Source: Bigelowiella natans CCMP2755
Taxonomy: Eukaryota > Cercozoa > Chlorarachniophyceae
DNA length: 30,185 nucleotides
NCBI GenBank assembly: GCA_000320545.1
Contig: ADNK01002270.1
Coordinates: 1 to 30,185 of the forward strand
Direction of reading: 5' to 3'
Shown here: one piece after another, positions 10,069-20,917 of the stretch
Position numbering within the stretch: the stretch's first letter is position 1
Layout of the letters: each line of letters opens with the position of its first letter
The notes under the pieces: generated by a model
Told to the model about the DNA's origin: nothing
What the model saw: only the letters and a program-made list of their open reading frames with translations
Databases searched by the model: none
Position numbers and translations under genes: made by a program

Positions 10069-11322
10069 TCAAGCTGAAGATGAATGTGACACACAAAGGA
10101 ATTTCTGCAGTCCATCTTCCAAGAATTCCTGGACAGCAGTGCCGCGCTCTTTCAAATGGTTCATGTTTGCATTCGAAAAGTTGATTGTCAACACGCCGTC
10201 TTCCAATTTCAAGCCCTTCTTGCAATCACTCGAGGGAGCTGTCTTGGGGTCGAAGGTGAAAACAATTTCTTTCAACAGTTCTTGAAGAGATTCCATGCCG
10301 TCCTCGTCGATGCACATCGCTGACATTGCATTGATGATCGGTCTGAAATGCCTCTTCTCAAAATTTCACGTGTTGTCGTAGTCACATTTGGAGCCCTTTG
10401 AAGCAATTGCCTTCTCGTCGATGGCAATTTTCATCTCGCTTTCAGATGCTGTTTTCATCTGAGCAAGAAACCCAGGGAGGAGATCTTTCTTGAACTTTGT
10501 CAGAGGGCGAGCCTGTTCAAGTGGGAAAATCTCCTTGCTTTCCACAGCCACATTGCATTGCTCTTCGAGGAGTTTTTGAATTGCTTGTGCACGAGCAGAA
10601 CTCTGATTCAAGTTGCTCATGGGCTTGAAATTTGTTGTCAGCTTGCTGTCCGCAAGCTTCAGGCCATTCTTGAAATTGGAGGATGGTGCTGTTTTTTCGT
10701 CGAGAGTGAAATGCAACTCAGCAAGTGAAGCTTTGATTGCAGCTTTTCCCAGATCGTCAGCCCCGACGCTCTACAAAGCCTCGATGCACGGTTTGCAGAA
10801 AACTTGTTGCAATGTCCAGAATTCCTTCAGCGCGCAGGGAGAGTCTTCTGTGCACAAAATGGGAAAATCCGCTGTCACCTTGATCTCTGTGCCAGCAGCT
10901 TTGTTGATTTCTTCGAGAAGGCCTGGGAGTTTCTCTTTCTCAAAGGCTTTCAGCGCACGGCGGCACTTGAGCTTGAGTTTCTTGGGGGCGTCTGCGGTGT
11001 CCATGTTGAGGACACTTTTGGGATCTGCACAGGTTGTCCAGCTCGTTGCGATGTTTTTTCTCCGCAAAAGTTTTGCTTCACGCTTCCAACTTGGTGGTGA
11101 GACAACGATCTCACGCTTGTCGCAGGGGGCAAACGGAAGTCGAAAAGCTGACATTGCGGTCCAGACGTTCCATCGCCATCGGAAATCGCAAAGTTCACAC
11201 TGGTGCACCAGCTTCTCTGGATCTTTCGAACTGCCGTGCGAAACCATCGGAAGGTGCTGCAACGTTTTTGCCGCAGGCAACAAAGTCTCCCAGCGGCCTG
11301 GACCACGTCGAATCTCAAGCAA
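10069..11322 (-). pseudogene. Decayed ORF of tandem units of about 150 residues
   Basis: Reading the minus strand from 11322, one frame runs to 10069 interrupted only by TAG at 10773-10771 and TGA at 10368-10366. The frame resumes without a shift after each. Segments repeat: FTLDEKTAPSSNFKNGLKL (from 10710) matches FTFDPKTAPSSDCKKGLKL (from 10260), exactly 450 nt apart. KLPGLLEEINKAAGTEIKV (about 10.94 kb) matches a segment reading LLPGFLAQMK...SEMKI about 450 nt later. A helix ending in FCKPCIEAL aligns with FRPIINAM. There is thus one full unit flanked by parts of two others, and the alignment crosses both stop codons, so these look like point changes rather than introns. The units are Lys/Leu/Glu-rich, soluble and helical. 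No family is recognised and no splice borders were found. The whole lies inside the CTAG/TGCA-rich block. Confidence 0.5.
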
Positions 11323-12286
11323 AAAAGTGGCACAAAGTGGAGGCCAGACCTTTCTGAGAAAGCCGATGAACCCGAGAGTTTCTGGTCAAAAAGAACTGCA
11401 TGTTCACCTTGCGTCATTGCTCAAGGCTCGAAAAGGCTCTCCAAAGAGCTCAGTGGAACGCAAGGCATTTCGACACGTGGACAATGTGCACTTCGGGATC
11501 TTGTCGAAGTGAACACGAATCAATTGATCAATCATCGTGAAGGGCATCCAAAACCGCTGCCCCTTTCAACAGCTCAATTGGCGTTGAGCTTCAGCTCACT
11601 CGTCTGGCCAGCTGGCTCGTTCCTGCGTTGCTGGGTTGCCATGTTCAGGGTTGTGCGTGTTGTCTGAGTGGTCAGCGGCCCGGCTAGCGGGCAGTTCGAC
11701 AGGTTTGCACCTTGCCAGCTCTGAGCTTGCCCCAGTCTAGCAGTGCCAGCCTTTTGTGAGCTCCACATGCACAGCTTGCCAGTCTTTCAGAGCAGGCTAG
11801 CAGGCTAGCAGGCCAGCAGGTCCAGCTTCACTAGTTCAGAGAGCTGGTCTAGCTAGCTAGCAGAGCTAGCAAACACATGCCAGCATGCATCGTTCTGGCG
11901 TTGTCATGTCGTGAACGTTGATCACTAGAAGCTACTAGGCTAGCTAGCTAGATCACGTTGACAGTGCTAGAGTGTGGCACGTTCCAAGCGTTGCTTGCAT
12001 GCTAGGCTAGCTAGCTAGTCCCACTTGGGAGATCATGCACACACACACACACACACACACACTGAGATGCCTGCTCATGCATTTTGAAGTCATGCAGAAA
12101 AAAGATTACTCTGCCGTGGCCACTAGATCAGCATGGATCATTGCAAGCTGATTTAAATTGACATCAATTTCTCGATGGGTTCCTATGCTAATAGATACAG
12201 TGAACAAAATGTAATTTAAATCATTTTTCGCACATGTCCTAGCTATTAAGTTGTGCAAGTGGCCTTAATAAGAACTTTCCTTAATC
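11323..12286. other. Gene-free CTAG-rich spacer, right half of the odd-composition block
   Basis: No gene was found. GCTAGC clusters continue (about 11.79-11.87 kb and 11.94-12.02 kb), with a (CA)n tract at about 12037-12062. Composition returns to AT-rich after about 12.12 kb, immediately before the 3' end of the minus-strand FERM gene at 12287. Confidence 0.6.
12037..12062. repeat. (CA)n microsatellite
   Basis: About 13 CA units at the right edge of the CTAG-rich block. Confidence 0.95.
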
Positions 12287-15200
12287 TTAATTATCGTTAT
12301 CAACGCCATCTCTGTCGTCCTCGTCAAAACCTTTGTTTTCTATGGTTGGAGCTGGAACTCTGGGCGATGGAGTGATCTGTTCACTTCCTGCTTCCGTCAA
12401 TTGAGCTGCACTTCCAACATCTAAAGGCTTCATTGTCGTAATTGTACTCGAAGATATGTTCATAGGGTCAAGACCTGGACTGCTTCGATGTCTTGCTGAT
12501 AACATTTCTTGCGTCCCTTGAGATTGCGATCGCAATCGTCTGGTGCCATAGCCTGGACGTCCTTTAATAGATCCAATTCTCTGTCGTGATTGGGGAGCTC
12601 CGACAAGCCATGATGGCCTCTCAGAGCCCTGGACAGGAACATCTAGTATTCCTCGTCCTCCATATTTACTTTCCGCATCTAATTTGGTATCTAGAGGAAG
12701 CTTAGTGTCTAGTTCCACGACCGATATACCAAATTTGGACTTCGATTTGATGCTGCTTAGCAGTGAGTCTGAATTTTTAACCTGATAAATCTCCAGCTGG
12801 ATAGCTGTTTGAATGAAGCGCTTCATTAGCTCGCCCTTTTTGGTGTAAAAGACAAACTTTTTCTGCTGCACAACATCTCCAACCACTAAAATAAATTTAG
12901 TTTTCGAGTGACCCCATGTTACAATATCTTTTAACGAATAGTTGTTTGTAATGGATAAGTCCACTGGGTGTTGAAACACGACCCCACTAGAAGAGATTCC
13001 TACATTGAAAAAGTCAGGAAGCCGGCGCAGCTGCTTTCGCTGCTCCACCGGAAAAAAATGGACTCCATAAGTACTACTTCTTTGAGTGTAAGCTATGAAA
13101 CTCCTTTTGCACGTTCCTGTGGAACACTTGGTAAGCTTCTTATATTTTTCAACCATCTTAGTCATGACGTTATTGAGAGCTTTTTCGCCTGCCACAGTCT
13201 GGAAATTTTCCTCAATAAAGGACGCTGGAATATACTTGGGAAGGATTCTTGCAAATAAAATCTCATCCGCAGGGTTGAGAACTTCCTTTTCCTCCTCATG
13301 AATTTTCAACATTAATGCACAAAGCTTAGGAAGATCCCTTTCTGAATACGACAACTTGCCTTGCATGAAATCCCTTCGTGACTGTTCGTACAATATTTCA
13401 ATAGCTACAGGGTCGTCTAGTAGTTGCTTCATTCTATATCGGCCTGCTATTGGAACTGGTAATTTGCATTGAAAAAGAAAATACTCATATCGCGCCTGCG
13501 CTCGTCGGGATCTCCTAGTACCGCGCGCTCGGCGCGTGGATCTACCCCCAAGGCTGTTTCGTTTCAAGCTTCCGGGGGGAACAGATTGCGCTCTTCTACG
13601 TTTGCTTGCTTTCTCAAGCTTCTCGTCCGATATTGCTTTAAAGTATAGACTACGATTTTTGCTATTTTCTTCCAATAGATCTCTATTGTTTTCTAAGCTC
13701 GCTTGCCATGAAGACATTACATCTAAAACGCGTCTCCTTTCCAGAAGAGGCTCGAACGCGAAGTCATTCGCTTCAAACAGACCAAAACAGGTAGTAAAGG
13801 TAAGGCCAAGTTTCTTGAACATGATATGCTCTACCTCAGCTATCAGTGTGAATGGATCGATTCCAATCTCTATACTTTTTGCCTCAGACCCAGAGGTATA
13901 AGGAAGACGGACTGTAATTGGAATAAGAGTAAAGTCCTGTAAATGCTTCAGTTCAACCCCCAAGGGCACTTCTTCAGCCTCTGGGTGAAGAGCGATGATA
14001 TGCATGAGTTTCTTCGCCTGCAAAGACTTCTCCTTTACTTCTTGAAATTGTGTATTCTTAATGGTTTTCTCCACATACCCTAACACCTCATCATGATTCG
14101 AGGGTCTAAACGACATGAGGCACAATAGCAAGAGGGTCCACCCTTCTAGGCAACGGTTCATATCAGGATGCCCATTTACCTGCTTGCAAATTTGGAGATA
14201 GAGCTCGTCTCGAATCGAAGGCTCTGATAGTAGGGCGATTCGATGTAAAGTTTTAGCTTGCTCTTCTTGTGGTTTTCTGGATTTTTTATCGCCCATGAAG
14301 CACATTACTGCCTTAAACATGTGGATGGCAAGATCATCGTTCTTACGATTTGCCTCTAGAAGAGCAGTTGATATCACAGAGTCTTCATGAGTCATCAAAT
14401 CACTTTCTTCGACCGGCTGACCATATTTAAACATACGTTTAAAAAAACCCTTTCGGTGCTTCTTTGAGAATATGAGTTTTGATGCCACGGATTCCTCATC
14501 GCTACTCATGTCTACATCACTCTCATTCCCTTTTGACATTTCATCGTCTTCTTCGACGGCAGAAAGGAAACCTTTAGCTTTCCCAGATCTAGCAAATTCC
14601 AGAAGGCCATATCGCAGCTGGATCATAGTATCTAAACTTGTTGGCTTGAATTTCAACACGGATTCAGCAAAGCTCTCTACCAGAGCTGGATTGTAGCCTA
14701 GATCGTCGGCATAAAGTTTAGGTCTGTGGGTTTCATCGCTCTTCTGAGAATTATTATCATGACTTCTGTTGGTACTAGCCTCGTGGAAAGCTTGTATCTT
14801 GTCTAAATTATCTTTTGAGCTTGGTGGCTTCGTAGTGTCAAGTGTGTAGACACTTTCCATGTCTCCTGCAGTTGTGGGAATTTGCAACTTGGGATTTCTA
14901 TTTTCGAATGGATTTCTTTGTCCTGAGTCTGGCGTGGAAGTTGACTGTCGTCTCACCATATCAAAAATCCCTTCAACAGTACCATCCTTTGATTTCATCT
15001 TATCAGAGTAACGAATCCAAGTGGCAATTGTCTTCACAGCTATGATGCATTCTTCTGATAAATTTCGAAATATTTTAGCTGCTGTAAAAAGTTCTTCCGT
15101 AGCCTTTAGCCGTGCCCTTGATCCTTTATGAAAAAGCATAATGAGATCAAGAGCATAAAGGCTCTCATGATCCAAATTTAGAAAACTACCTAAATTTTCT

Positions 15201-16899
15201 TGCAGAGGAATAACGGTTCGCATTATCGTCTTTGCCCGACCAAGCTTCATCCCAGCATCAAGCAGGTCTTTTAAGCGGAGTTCTTCAAGCGTCTCACCAT
15301 CAATTTCCATTCCCTCGATCTCACTCGCAAGTTCTTTTTTGAGCCCTTTTTGGACCAAAAGGATATTAACTTGCTTTGGAGTGAATGATTTCCAGGATTC
15401 CTGTATAGGCGGAGTATCACTTCTCTAAATTATTTAGTGGGTATATATTATGGACTGCAACATTATCCTTATTCTGATAAATAAACCTTATCTTCCACAG
15501 GGGAAAGAGTAATCAATGTGGTACTCATCCCAACGGAAGATTTTGAATCCTTCAAATATAGAATAACAAATGTAAATTTATGTATGTATGTGTAACTGAA
15601 GGTATCTGGGTTCATCAATATTTACACAGAAATAATATTTCTTTTAATTTGTTTTCATATTTGAACTTCGCATCAACAGCGATTCTCTCACATTCTTTAA
15701 ACATCGAAAAATCTTACCGCCGTAATTTCAGCTTTCTTCTCTTTAGAATTTCCTTTATCTTGTGTTTGCAAACTCTTGCTACTTAACGATTTGAGCATGT
15801 TCTCGCTATCGGTTTTACCTTTCATTTCTTTTTCCATAGATGGAATTTCATCTTTTTTTGTGATCATCTTTTTTTCTGGTTCTTCCTTAATCTTCGTCTT
15901 CGTTAGCGGCACAGCAGAGGTGGAATCTTTTGAAGATTCCTTTTTTGATTCCTAGGATTATTGCGAAAATTTATTAAGTTTTCATGAATATAGAAATTCG
16001 AAACCTATATCAACAACGGTTCTACCTCCGCCCCGCCTTTCCAAAATTTCTTCGCATTAATCTTATTCTTACTTGGCCCTTTTTTGAGCATCGACTTTTT
16101 TGAATTACTTTTCATTAATGGCACCTGTTGAGAGATATTTCTCTAGCAAATAACAGTGTAAGACAAATAAAATTTACTATGAAGTTCCATGATACCTTTG
16201 ATTCGTGTTTTTTCTTTGTTGCCCCAGAAAATTTTGAACTTTTTTTGGGTTCAGGGCTCTTACTTTTTCGCTTAGCTACTGATTTCTTCGTGACACTATT
16301 CTGCTGGATCAAAAGTGATTTAATGGCTTAGTATACGCTAAAACAATAAGAAAACCTTTGATTCAGGTTTGGATCGAGGAATCTTGAAACTGAGAGTGTA
16401 TGGCTCTCTTTTCTCATTACGTTGTTTAAGCGCATTAAGGATTTGGCTTTTTTTTGACACATTTACGTTCCCGACCTGTGCAAGTCGTATCCGTATTAAA
16501 ATAAGATACGTATCATAATTACGATATACCTTCATGAGCTGCCATCCCAGTTTAACCCCTTTTTGTTCCACCTGGCCACCAGGCGTGATCTTTCGAACGA
16601 GAACACCATTTTTGCCTATTTGATATTTATGAGGTAACATTTCAATTTCATTAAAAACAAACCAACCTGTATTCTCGAAGCTAAATCCAAGGGTTCCACA
16701 CTCGACTGTAATTACTACTTCCTAAACATATTACGTGTAAAACATCATTCTGTAAAACATCATTCTGAAATGGTGGAATTAGTTCTATTGTATCACCTTT
16801 TGATCTGTTGTGTTGACTTGGCTGTTTTCTATCTACAACAAATGCGCAAAATTTATCTATTCTGTATTCTAATAGACAGCTATCGAAGTCACGTACCAT
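12287..16899 (-). CDS. PDZ-SAM-MyTH4-FERM scaffold protein without motor domain
   Basis: Probable cytoskeleton-membrane scaffold. Eight exons: 16899-16797, 16705-16667, 16615-16530, 16475-16356, 16303-16196, 16124-16026, 15951-15718, 15400-12287. They total 3903 nt with closed phases, giving 1300 residues. PDZ, about residues 12-100: GTLGFSFENTGKNGVLVRKI carries the GLGF-type loop, followed by GVKLGWQLMKVGNV. A Lys/Ser-rich disordered linker runs to about 263. SAM, about 264-328 (SWKSFTPKQVNILL, then MEIDGETLEEL and AGMKLGRAKTI). MyTH4, about 582-742 (LHRIALLSEPSIRDELYLQI, CLEGWTLLLLCL). FERM, about 755-1140, with a strongly basic insert (RRARGTRRSRRAQ) between F1 and F2. The tail is Ser/Pro-rich. 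MyTH4-FERM usually follows a myosin or kinesin motor; no P-loop is present. MyTH4-FERM modules are known to bind microtubules or cargo and PDZ/SAM to assemble complexes; the combined role is inferred. The start at 16899 is plausible, but an earlier exon cannot be excluded. Confidence 0.9.
16737..16768. repeat. Short tandem duplication in the first intron of the FERM gene
   Basis: A 15-base unit (TGTAAAACATCATTC) occurs twice in tandem in the intron between the first two exons of the PDZ region. It accounts for repeated residues in a spurious reading frame there. Confidence 0.8.
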
Positions 16900-17198
16900 T
16901 TAACGCAAGCCCCTATAACGAAGCGCTTTGGTACAACGTTAGATTAGTTCCACTTCATTCAGGTAACCTCGCCTGAGAAACGAATGGGAGCGCACAATTG
17001 ATTTGTGATCTGCGATATTTTGTTTACATAATAACCTATTTTTCATGTCGCGGAATGTAAACAACATGCATTTCAAAGGTTATGTGCCTCTGTTTGTGAG
17101 TGACTCACAACATTGCGGCGATTTTCTTCTTCCACAACAAAATCAGAAGGAAAAACTATTAAAACGGATTGCATTTGTTACTTACGACAACCTTTCAG

Positions 17199-17346
17199 GA
17201 CGTTTTAATGCACCGTGCAACAAATTATCCATCGCTCATCATGTCCGTGAAGGGGCGGAGGGCCGAGATTGACCATCTATTCTCGGAGCGAATACCAGCG
17301 CACATAGCTGCCGGCGGACATTTGTTGGAGCCATCCGAACGGCTAG
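17199..17346 (+). CDS. Candidate exon of unknown product
   Basis: An acceptor (CAACCTTTCAG) is followed by 49 open codons beginning DVLMHRATNYPSLIMSVKGR and reading on through EIDHLFSERIPAHIAAGGHL, to a donor at CTAG|GTGCAT. The frame looks protein-like, with an internal ATG (MSVKGRR). Phase does not close with the next plausible exon (17451-17482) and the tail-anchored protein downstream. It may be a 5' exon of that gene with a missing mini-exon, or part of a separate short gene. An alternative overlapping frame starts at the ATG at 17045 (MSRNVNNMHFKGYVPLF...). The family is not recognised. Confidence 0.35.
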
Positions 17347-17607
17347 GTGCATGCACACGTTATGCATTAGCTTATTTTACGGGAGCTACAAAGAGGATTA
17401 CACATAGAGACTTTTGTACTTGAAGATTGCAATGTTTCCTCTCTGTTTAGTCCGATTTTATTGTTTTCACTTATTCGAGAAGGTAATGAGGAAGAGGAAG
17501 AAGGCGAACGCCAAATATCAAATAAATTGGAAGAAATCTCTTGATCTAATAAGGGTCTTATTTTATGTTCAGAAATAGCAGTGGAGGTAGAAGCACAATT
17601 TCGAAAC

Positions 17608-18636
17608 ATGGAGAATGCTAGTGATTCCAAGAAAAAGCATCCATTATCGTTATACTTACGGACGCTAGTTCACAATACTAACATCATAGATGAGAAATGG
17701 CACGCAGATGCAGTAGATACCCTTTGTGCAGTGTATTCAATCCAACCCGATGATGATATCAAACTACAAGGCATTTTTTGCGAAGTTGCTGCACTTGCTG
17801 CAATTGTTTCCGCAAGATCTACTTTTTATAAGGCATTAGGAGAAGACATTCCACCGTTGTCAAAGTTAGTCAACAATGTGCTAACATCCAAGACTGCTTC
17901 GCAAGATGGTTTTAATAAGACGATTTCTTCCGAAACTGTTCGAGTCATTTCCTTGTACAAGCCAACTTATCAACGGTTTGGGAAATCTGTAAAAAGTTTT
18001 AGCGGATACTATTTTTCACAAAAATCAAAGTTTACAGATCATCTCCGACGCGTTTTTTCAAATCCCGTATTCTGGATCAGTCCCGCGCACACTGTTGCCC
18101 CGTCACCAAAGGAATTGGTTTTTATTTTGCAAGAATGCTTACCCACTCTCTACATGCCGGATGAAGATGTGATGAAACTTTACATAGACGTCAAAGCGAG
18201 GTACCGTCGCTTAGCAACACGTGCTCAGATCGAAACAGTTGCTGAAGCTTTTTCTGCTGCAAAGTCATGCAGTTTTTGACAGAAAGCTCACTCCGGGCTA
18301 CGAGACGTGATTCTGACCTGGAGAATTGCACCTCCTCCTCCCAAAAGCAAAAAACTTAAGGCTTTTGGGAGGGCATTAGGGAGCAATCCCTTGAATGATA
18401 AAGCGATTGAGCTAGCACGAAACGCCTTACAGACGGCGTCTTGTGATGAAGGCCTGGTTCTTGAGTCTGCGAGTTCTTGTGCAGCTTTTATGTTGCTAAC
18501 ACAGTTAAGCAGCACTTTTGGCAAGGAAGTTCCAAAACCAATGGAGATGTTCATGGACATCGTATCAGCATTGGGCCGAAATAAACATCTAATTGCATTA
18601 CTTACAGTCCTTGGCTTATTTGCATACTATCGTTAA
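17608..18636 (+). CDS. Tail-anchored protein of unknown family, in-frame TGA at 18277
   Basis: The frame from ATG 17608 (MENASDSKKKHPLSLYLRTL) runs to TGA at 18277-18279, then continues in the same frame to TAA at 18634-18636. The first part is soluble and helical. The C-terminus ends in a single hydrophobic segment, HLIALLTVLGLFAYYR, typical of a tail anchor for ER, mitochondrial or peroxisomal membrane. The TGA is best explained by a 60-nt intron at 18264-18323 (GTCATG...CTGGAG). Removing it keeps the frame and joins FSAAK to IAPPPPKSK, giving 322 residues. The alternatives are a nonsense mutation or, less likely, recoding. The frame is open upstream of 17608 as far as an acceptor at about 17572, so coding may start earlier. 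No family was recognised. Confidence 0.62.
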
Positions 18637-20318
18637 CTCATACATAGATTGTGGAGACTGTGTTCTACAGGGATGGAAAGACTATTTGGCCAGACAAGTG
18701 TGACAATTACAAAATGAAGCATCCATGCCTCAAAGCTGAATGTTCAGCACACATGCGCATGCTGAGAAGATTCAACATTGCTACAACATGGCTCAACCAT
18801 TCAAATTCATGCATTTTGAAATGTGCTTCATTTCTCGATCCAGCGGTCCTATTTTTCAATGGATCTGGAAAAATCCCAACACATTCACAATTCACGAAAG
18901 CTTCAGCGTGAACAATTGCAGTTGCACATCCGTTGGCACCGCGAATGATCATCATCAACACGTCGCAACGGCCACCACAGCCAGGCCCGGGCGTGATCTG
19001 TGATCCCGGATTTTCGTTGCAAAATCCATTTTGCGTGCGCATGCGTTCACATTCTAGAACATTGCTTTCACATGCACATTGTGTCTGATTGCGATGTCGG
19101 TCACACATGCCAGTGTGGGACCTTTTCGTTGCAAATTCCATGGTCATGCACGAAACGAATTGCGCTTCAAAAATTTTTGTGTTTTGTGCCACCTTTCGGT
19201 TTTGTTTCCACGTTTGGTGTGTGATGTGCAAGCAATGATGAAAATGATTGTTGTGACCGCCAGTGGCGGTGTCTGCGATGTGGGCAGAGCCCACCTGCTT
19301 CGCAAAGCAATGCGACTGCGTTGTGCGACTGCATCCTAGCAGTGGTGGTCTACGTCAGACTCGTCTTCCTGATTGAGTGCACATGTTTAGCGGGCTGTGC
19401 AATGACTCGATGGGACACCAAAATTGTGCGATGCATGGCTGGGACACAGCAAAGCTTGTTGATCAAACACGCACAAACAAGAACTTGAGTTCATGCATGT
19501 GTGTAGCCGATGCAAATGAAAACGAATGGATTGATTTTGACACAGACACAACTGAAGACAATTGAAAATGTCCGTCAAAGTAGCGGATGGATGCTCATCA
19601 TCATGGACATGCAACATCATGCATGCAATGTGCATGTTGTCGTTTGGTTGTCATTTGCTCATTTCAAAGGCTGCTGTTTTCACACCAACTGCTAATTTTT
19701 TCTCCAGCGCCATTGCTAAGAATTTTGGCATCGCAACGGATCTGGGGTACACTGAAAAAAAAGAAAACGCTCTGCATGCATGCACCATTACTGCAGATTT
19801 GCACATCTCTAGACCTAGCAGAGACAAGTGCGCATTCTTCGCACATCTGAAAGGGCATGCATGTGCTCCGATGGTCTGCAAAATGCATGACTGAAATGGA
19901 AAAACTCAACGGCTAAGTGTGCTTTGCAGAAACGAATTTGCTCCATTCAGCGAGCTAGCGAGACAGGAGACACGTTGGCACACTTATCAAACACACTGCA
20001 CATCAACAAGATCCTCAATGATAAAAAATCTGCTTTGGTCAAGATGCTTTGTAGGACTTCTTTAACTCGTCCGAAACCTCCTCTATTGTGCCTAGGCCTT
20101 CGACAGAATACCTGCGCCATACGTGTGTGATGGGAGTGACAGTGTGTGATTGGCTACTTCCTTCTATGATCGAACAAATTCGCAGCAACACATATGTGTG
20201 TGTTGGATGTGGCGAGATCGCTGAAATTGATTAGTAATGGGAATGTACGCACATCAAGAATATTCATATGTCGCGGGACACATAAGATGAATAGACAAAC
20301 CACTCCTCTTAACAAACG

Positions 20319-20353
<35 letters not shown>

Positions 20354-20498
20354 ACGCGTGCGCGCACATCAAAGGTTAAAATGTTCAGAGTTTAAAGGAC
20401 ATAATGTATACATCTTTCAATAATTAAAAAAAAGGAACTTATTCTCATATTATAGCATTTCGATAAGTTCCTCAAACATCAACAAAGCGCGTGCATAC
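18637..20498. other. Gene-free block rich in TGCA/CATGCA words
   Basis: No convincing gene was found. About 18.65-19.9 kb is dense in GCATGC, TGCA and CACATG words, so all frames are Cys/His/Met-rich, including a 195-codon minus-strand frame at 19294-18707 that I treat as compositional. CTAG is much rarer here than in the 7.86-12.1 kb block. From about 20.15 kb the DNA is ordinary intergenic sequence with a (CA)n tract. Confidence 0.55.
20322..20350. repeat. (CA)n microsatellite
   Basis: About 14 CA units followed by CCACGCGTGCGCGC, downstream of the DUF218 gene. Confidence 0.95.
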
Positions 20499-20847
20499 TC
20501 ACAGCCGATGGTCCGTCATAAGAAAAAGCAGCACATCGCGAAGTGTGCGCTTCTCCTTCGCCAGCATTTCCACGTTCTTCACACTCCTGTGATTTCAGAC
20601 ATCGAAGGAAAGAATACTGAGGGGAAGAGGGGGCTAGGCTCGGTGAAAATGTCGGACATATATCATGGATGCTCGCACGCCTTTTCAACAAGCAATTACT
20701 GCTGGGGTATGTTAAAGTAGAACTCTTTGCTAAAATAAGCGAGCACTGACCTTGCCTCTCGAAGCTCCCTAACTCGCACCTCATCTTCTGTAAGGCCGAC
20801 ATTTTCTGGGTTATTGTCATCAAATGGCGATGTGAAATATTATATTT

Positions 20848-20917
<70 letters not shown>

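Noticed and set aside
10613-11512. Plus-strand ORF of 299 codons
   Set aside because: It is antisense to the minus-strand repeat ORF, whose internal repeats and Lys/Glu/Leu-rich helical content are more protein-like. The plus frame is Ser/Phe/Arg-rich with no motif, and its apparent repeats are the mirror of the other strand.
18277-18279. Selenocysteine at the in-frame TGA
   Set aside because: The residues around it do not resemble a selenoprotein motif and no SECIS-like element was evident by eye. A 60-nt intron is simpler.
18264-18282. A 19-nt GT...AG segment resembling the pygmy introns of chlorarachniophyte nucleomorphs
   Set aside because: Removing 19 nt shifts the frame into a stop within about 10 codons, while removing 60 nt keeps it. 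The surrounding genes are also not nucleomorph-like.
18707-19294. Minus-strand ORF of 195 codons, Cys/His-rich
   Set aside because: The Cys, His and Met excess follows directly from TGCA/CATGCA words. No zinc-finger spacing, splice sites or domain was seen.
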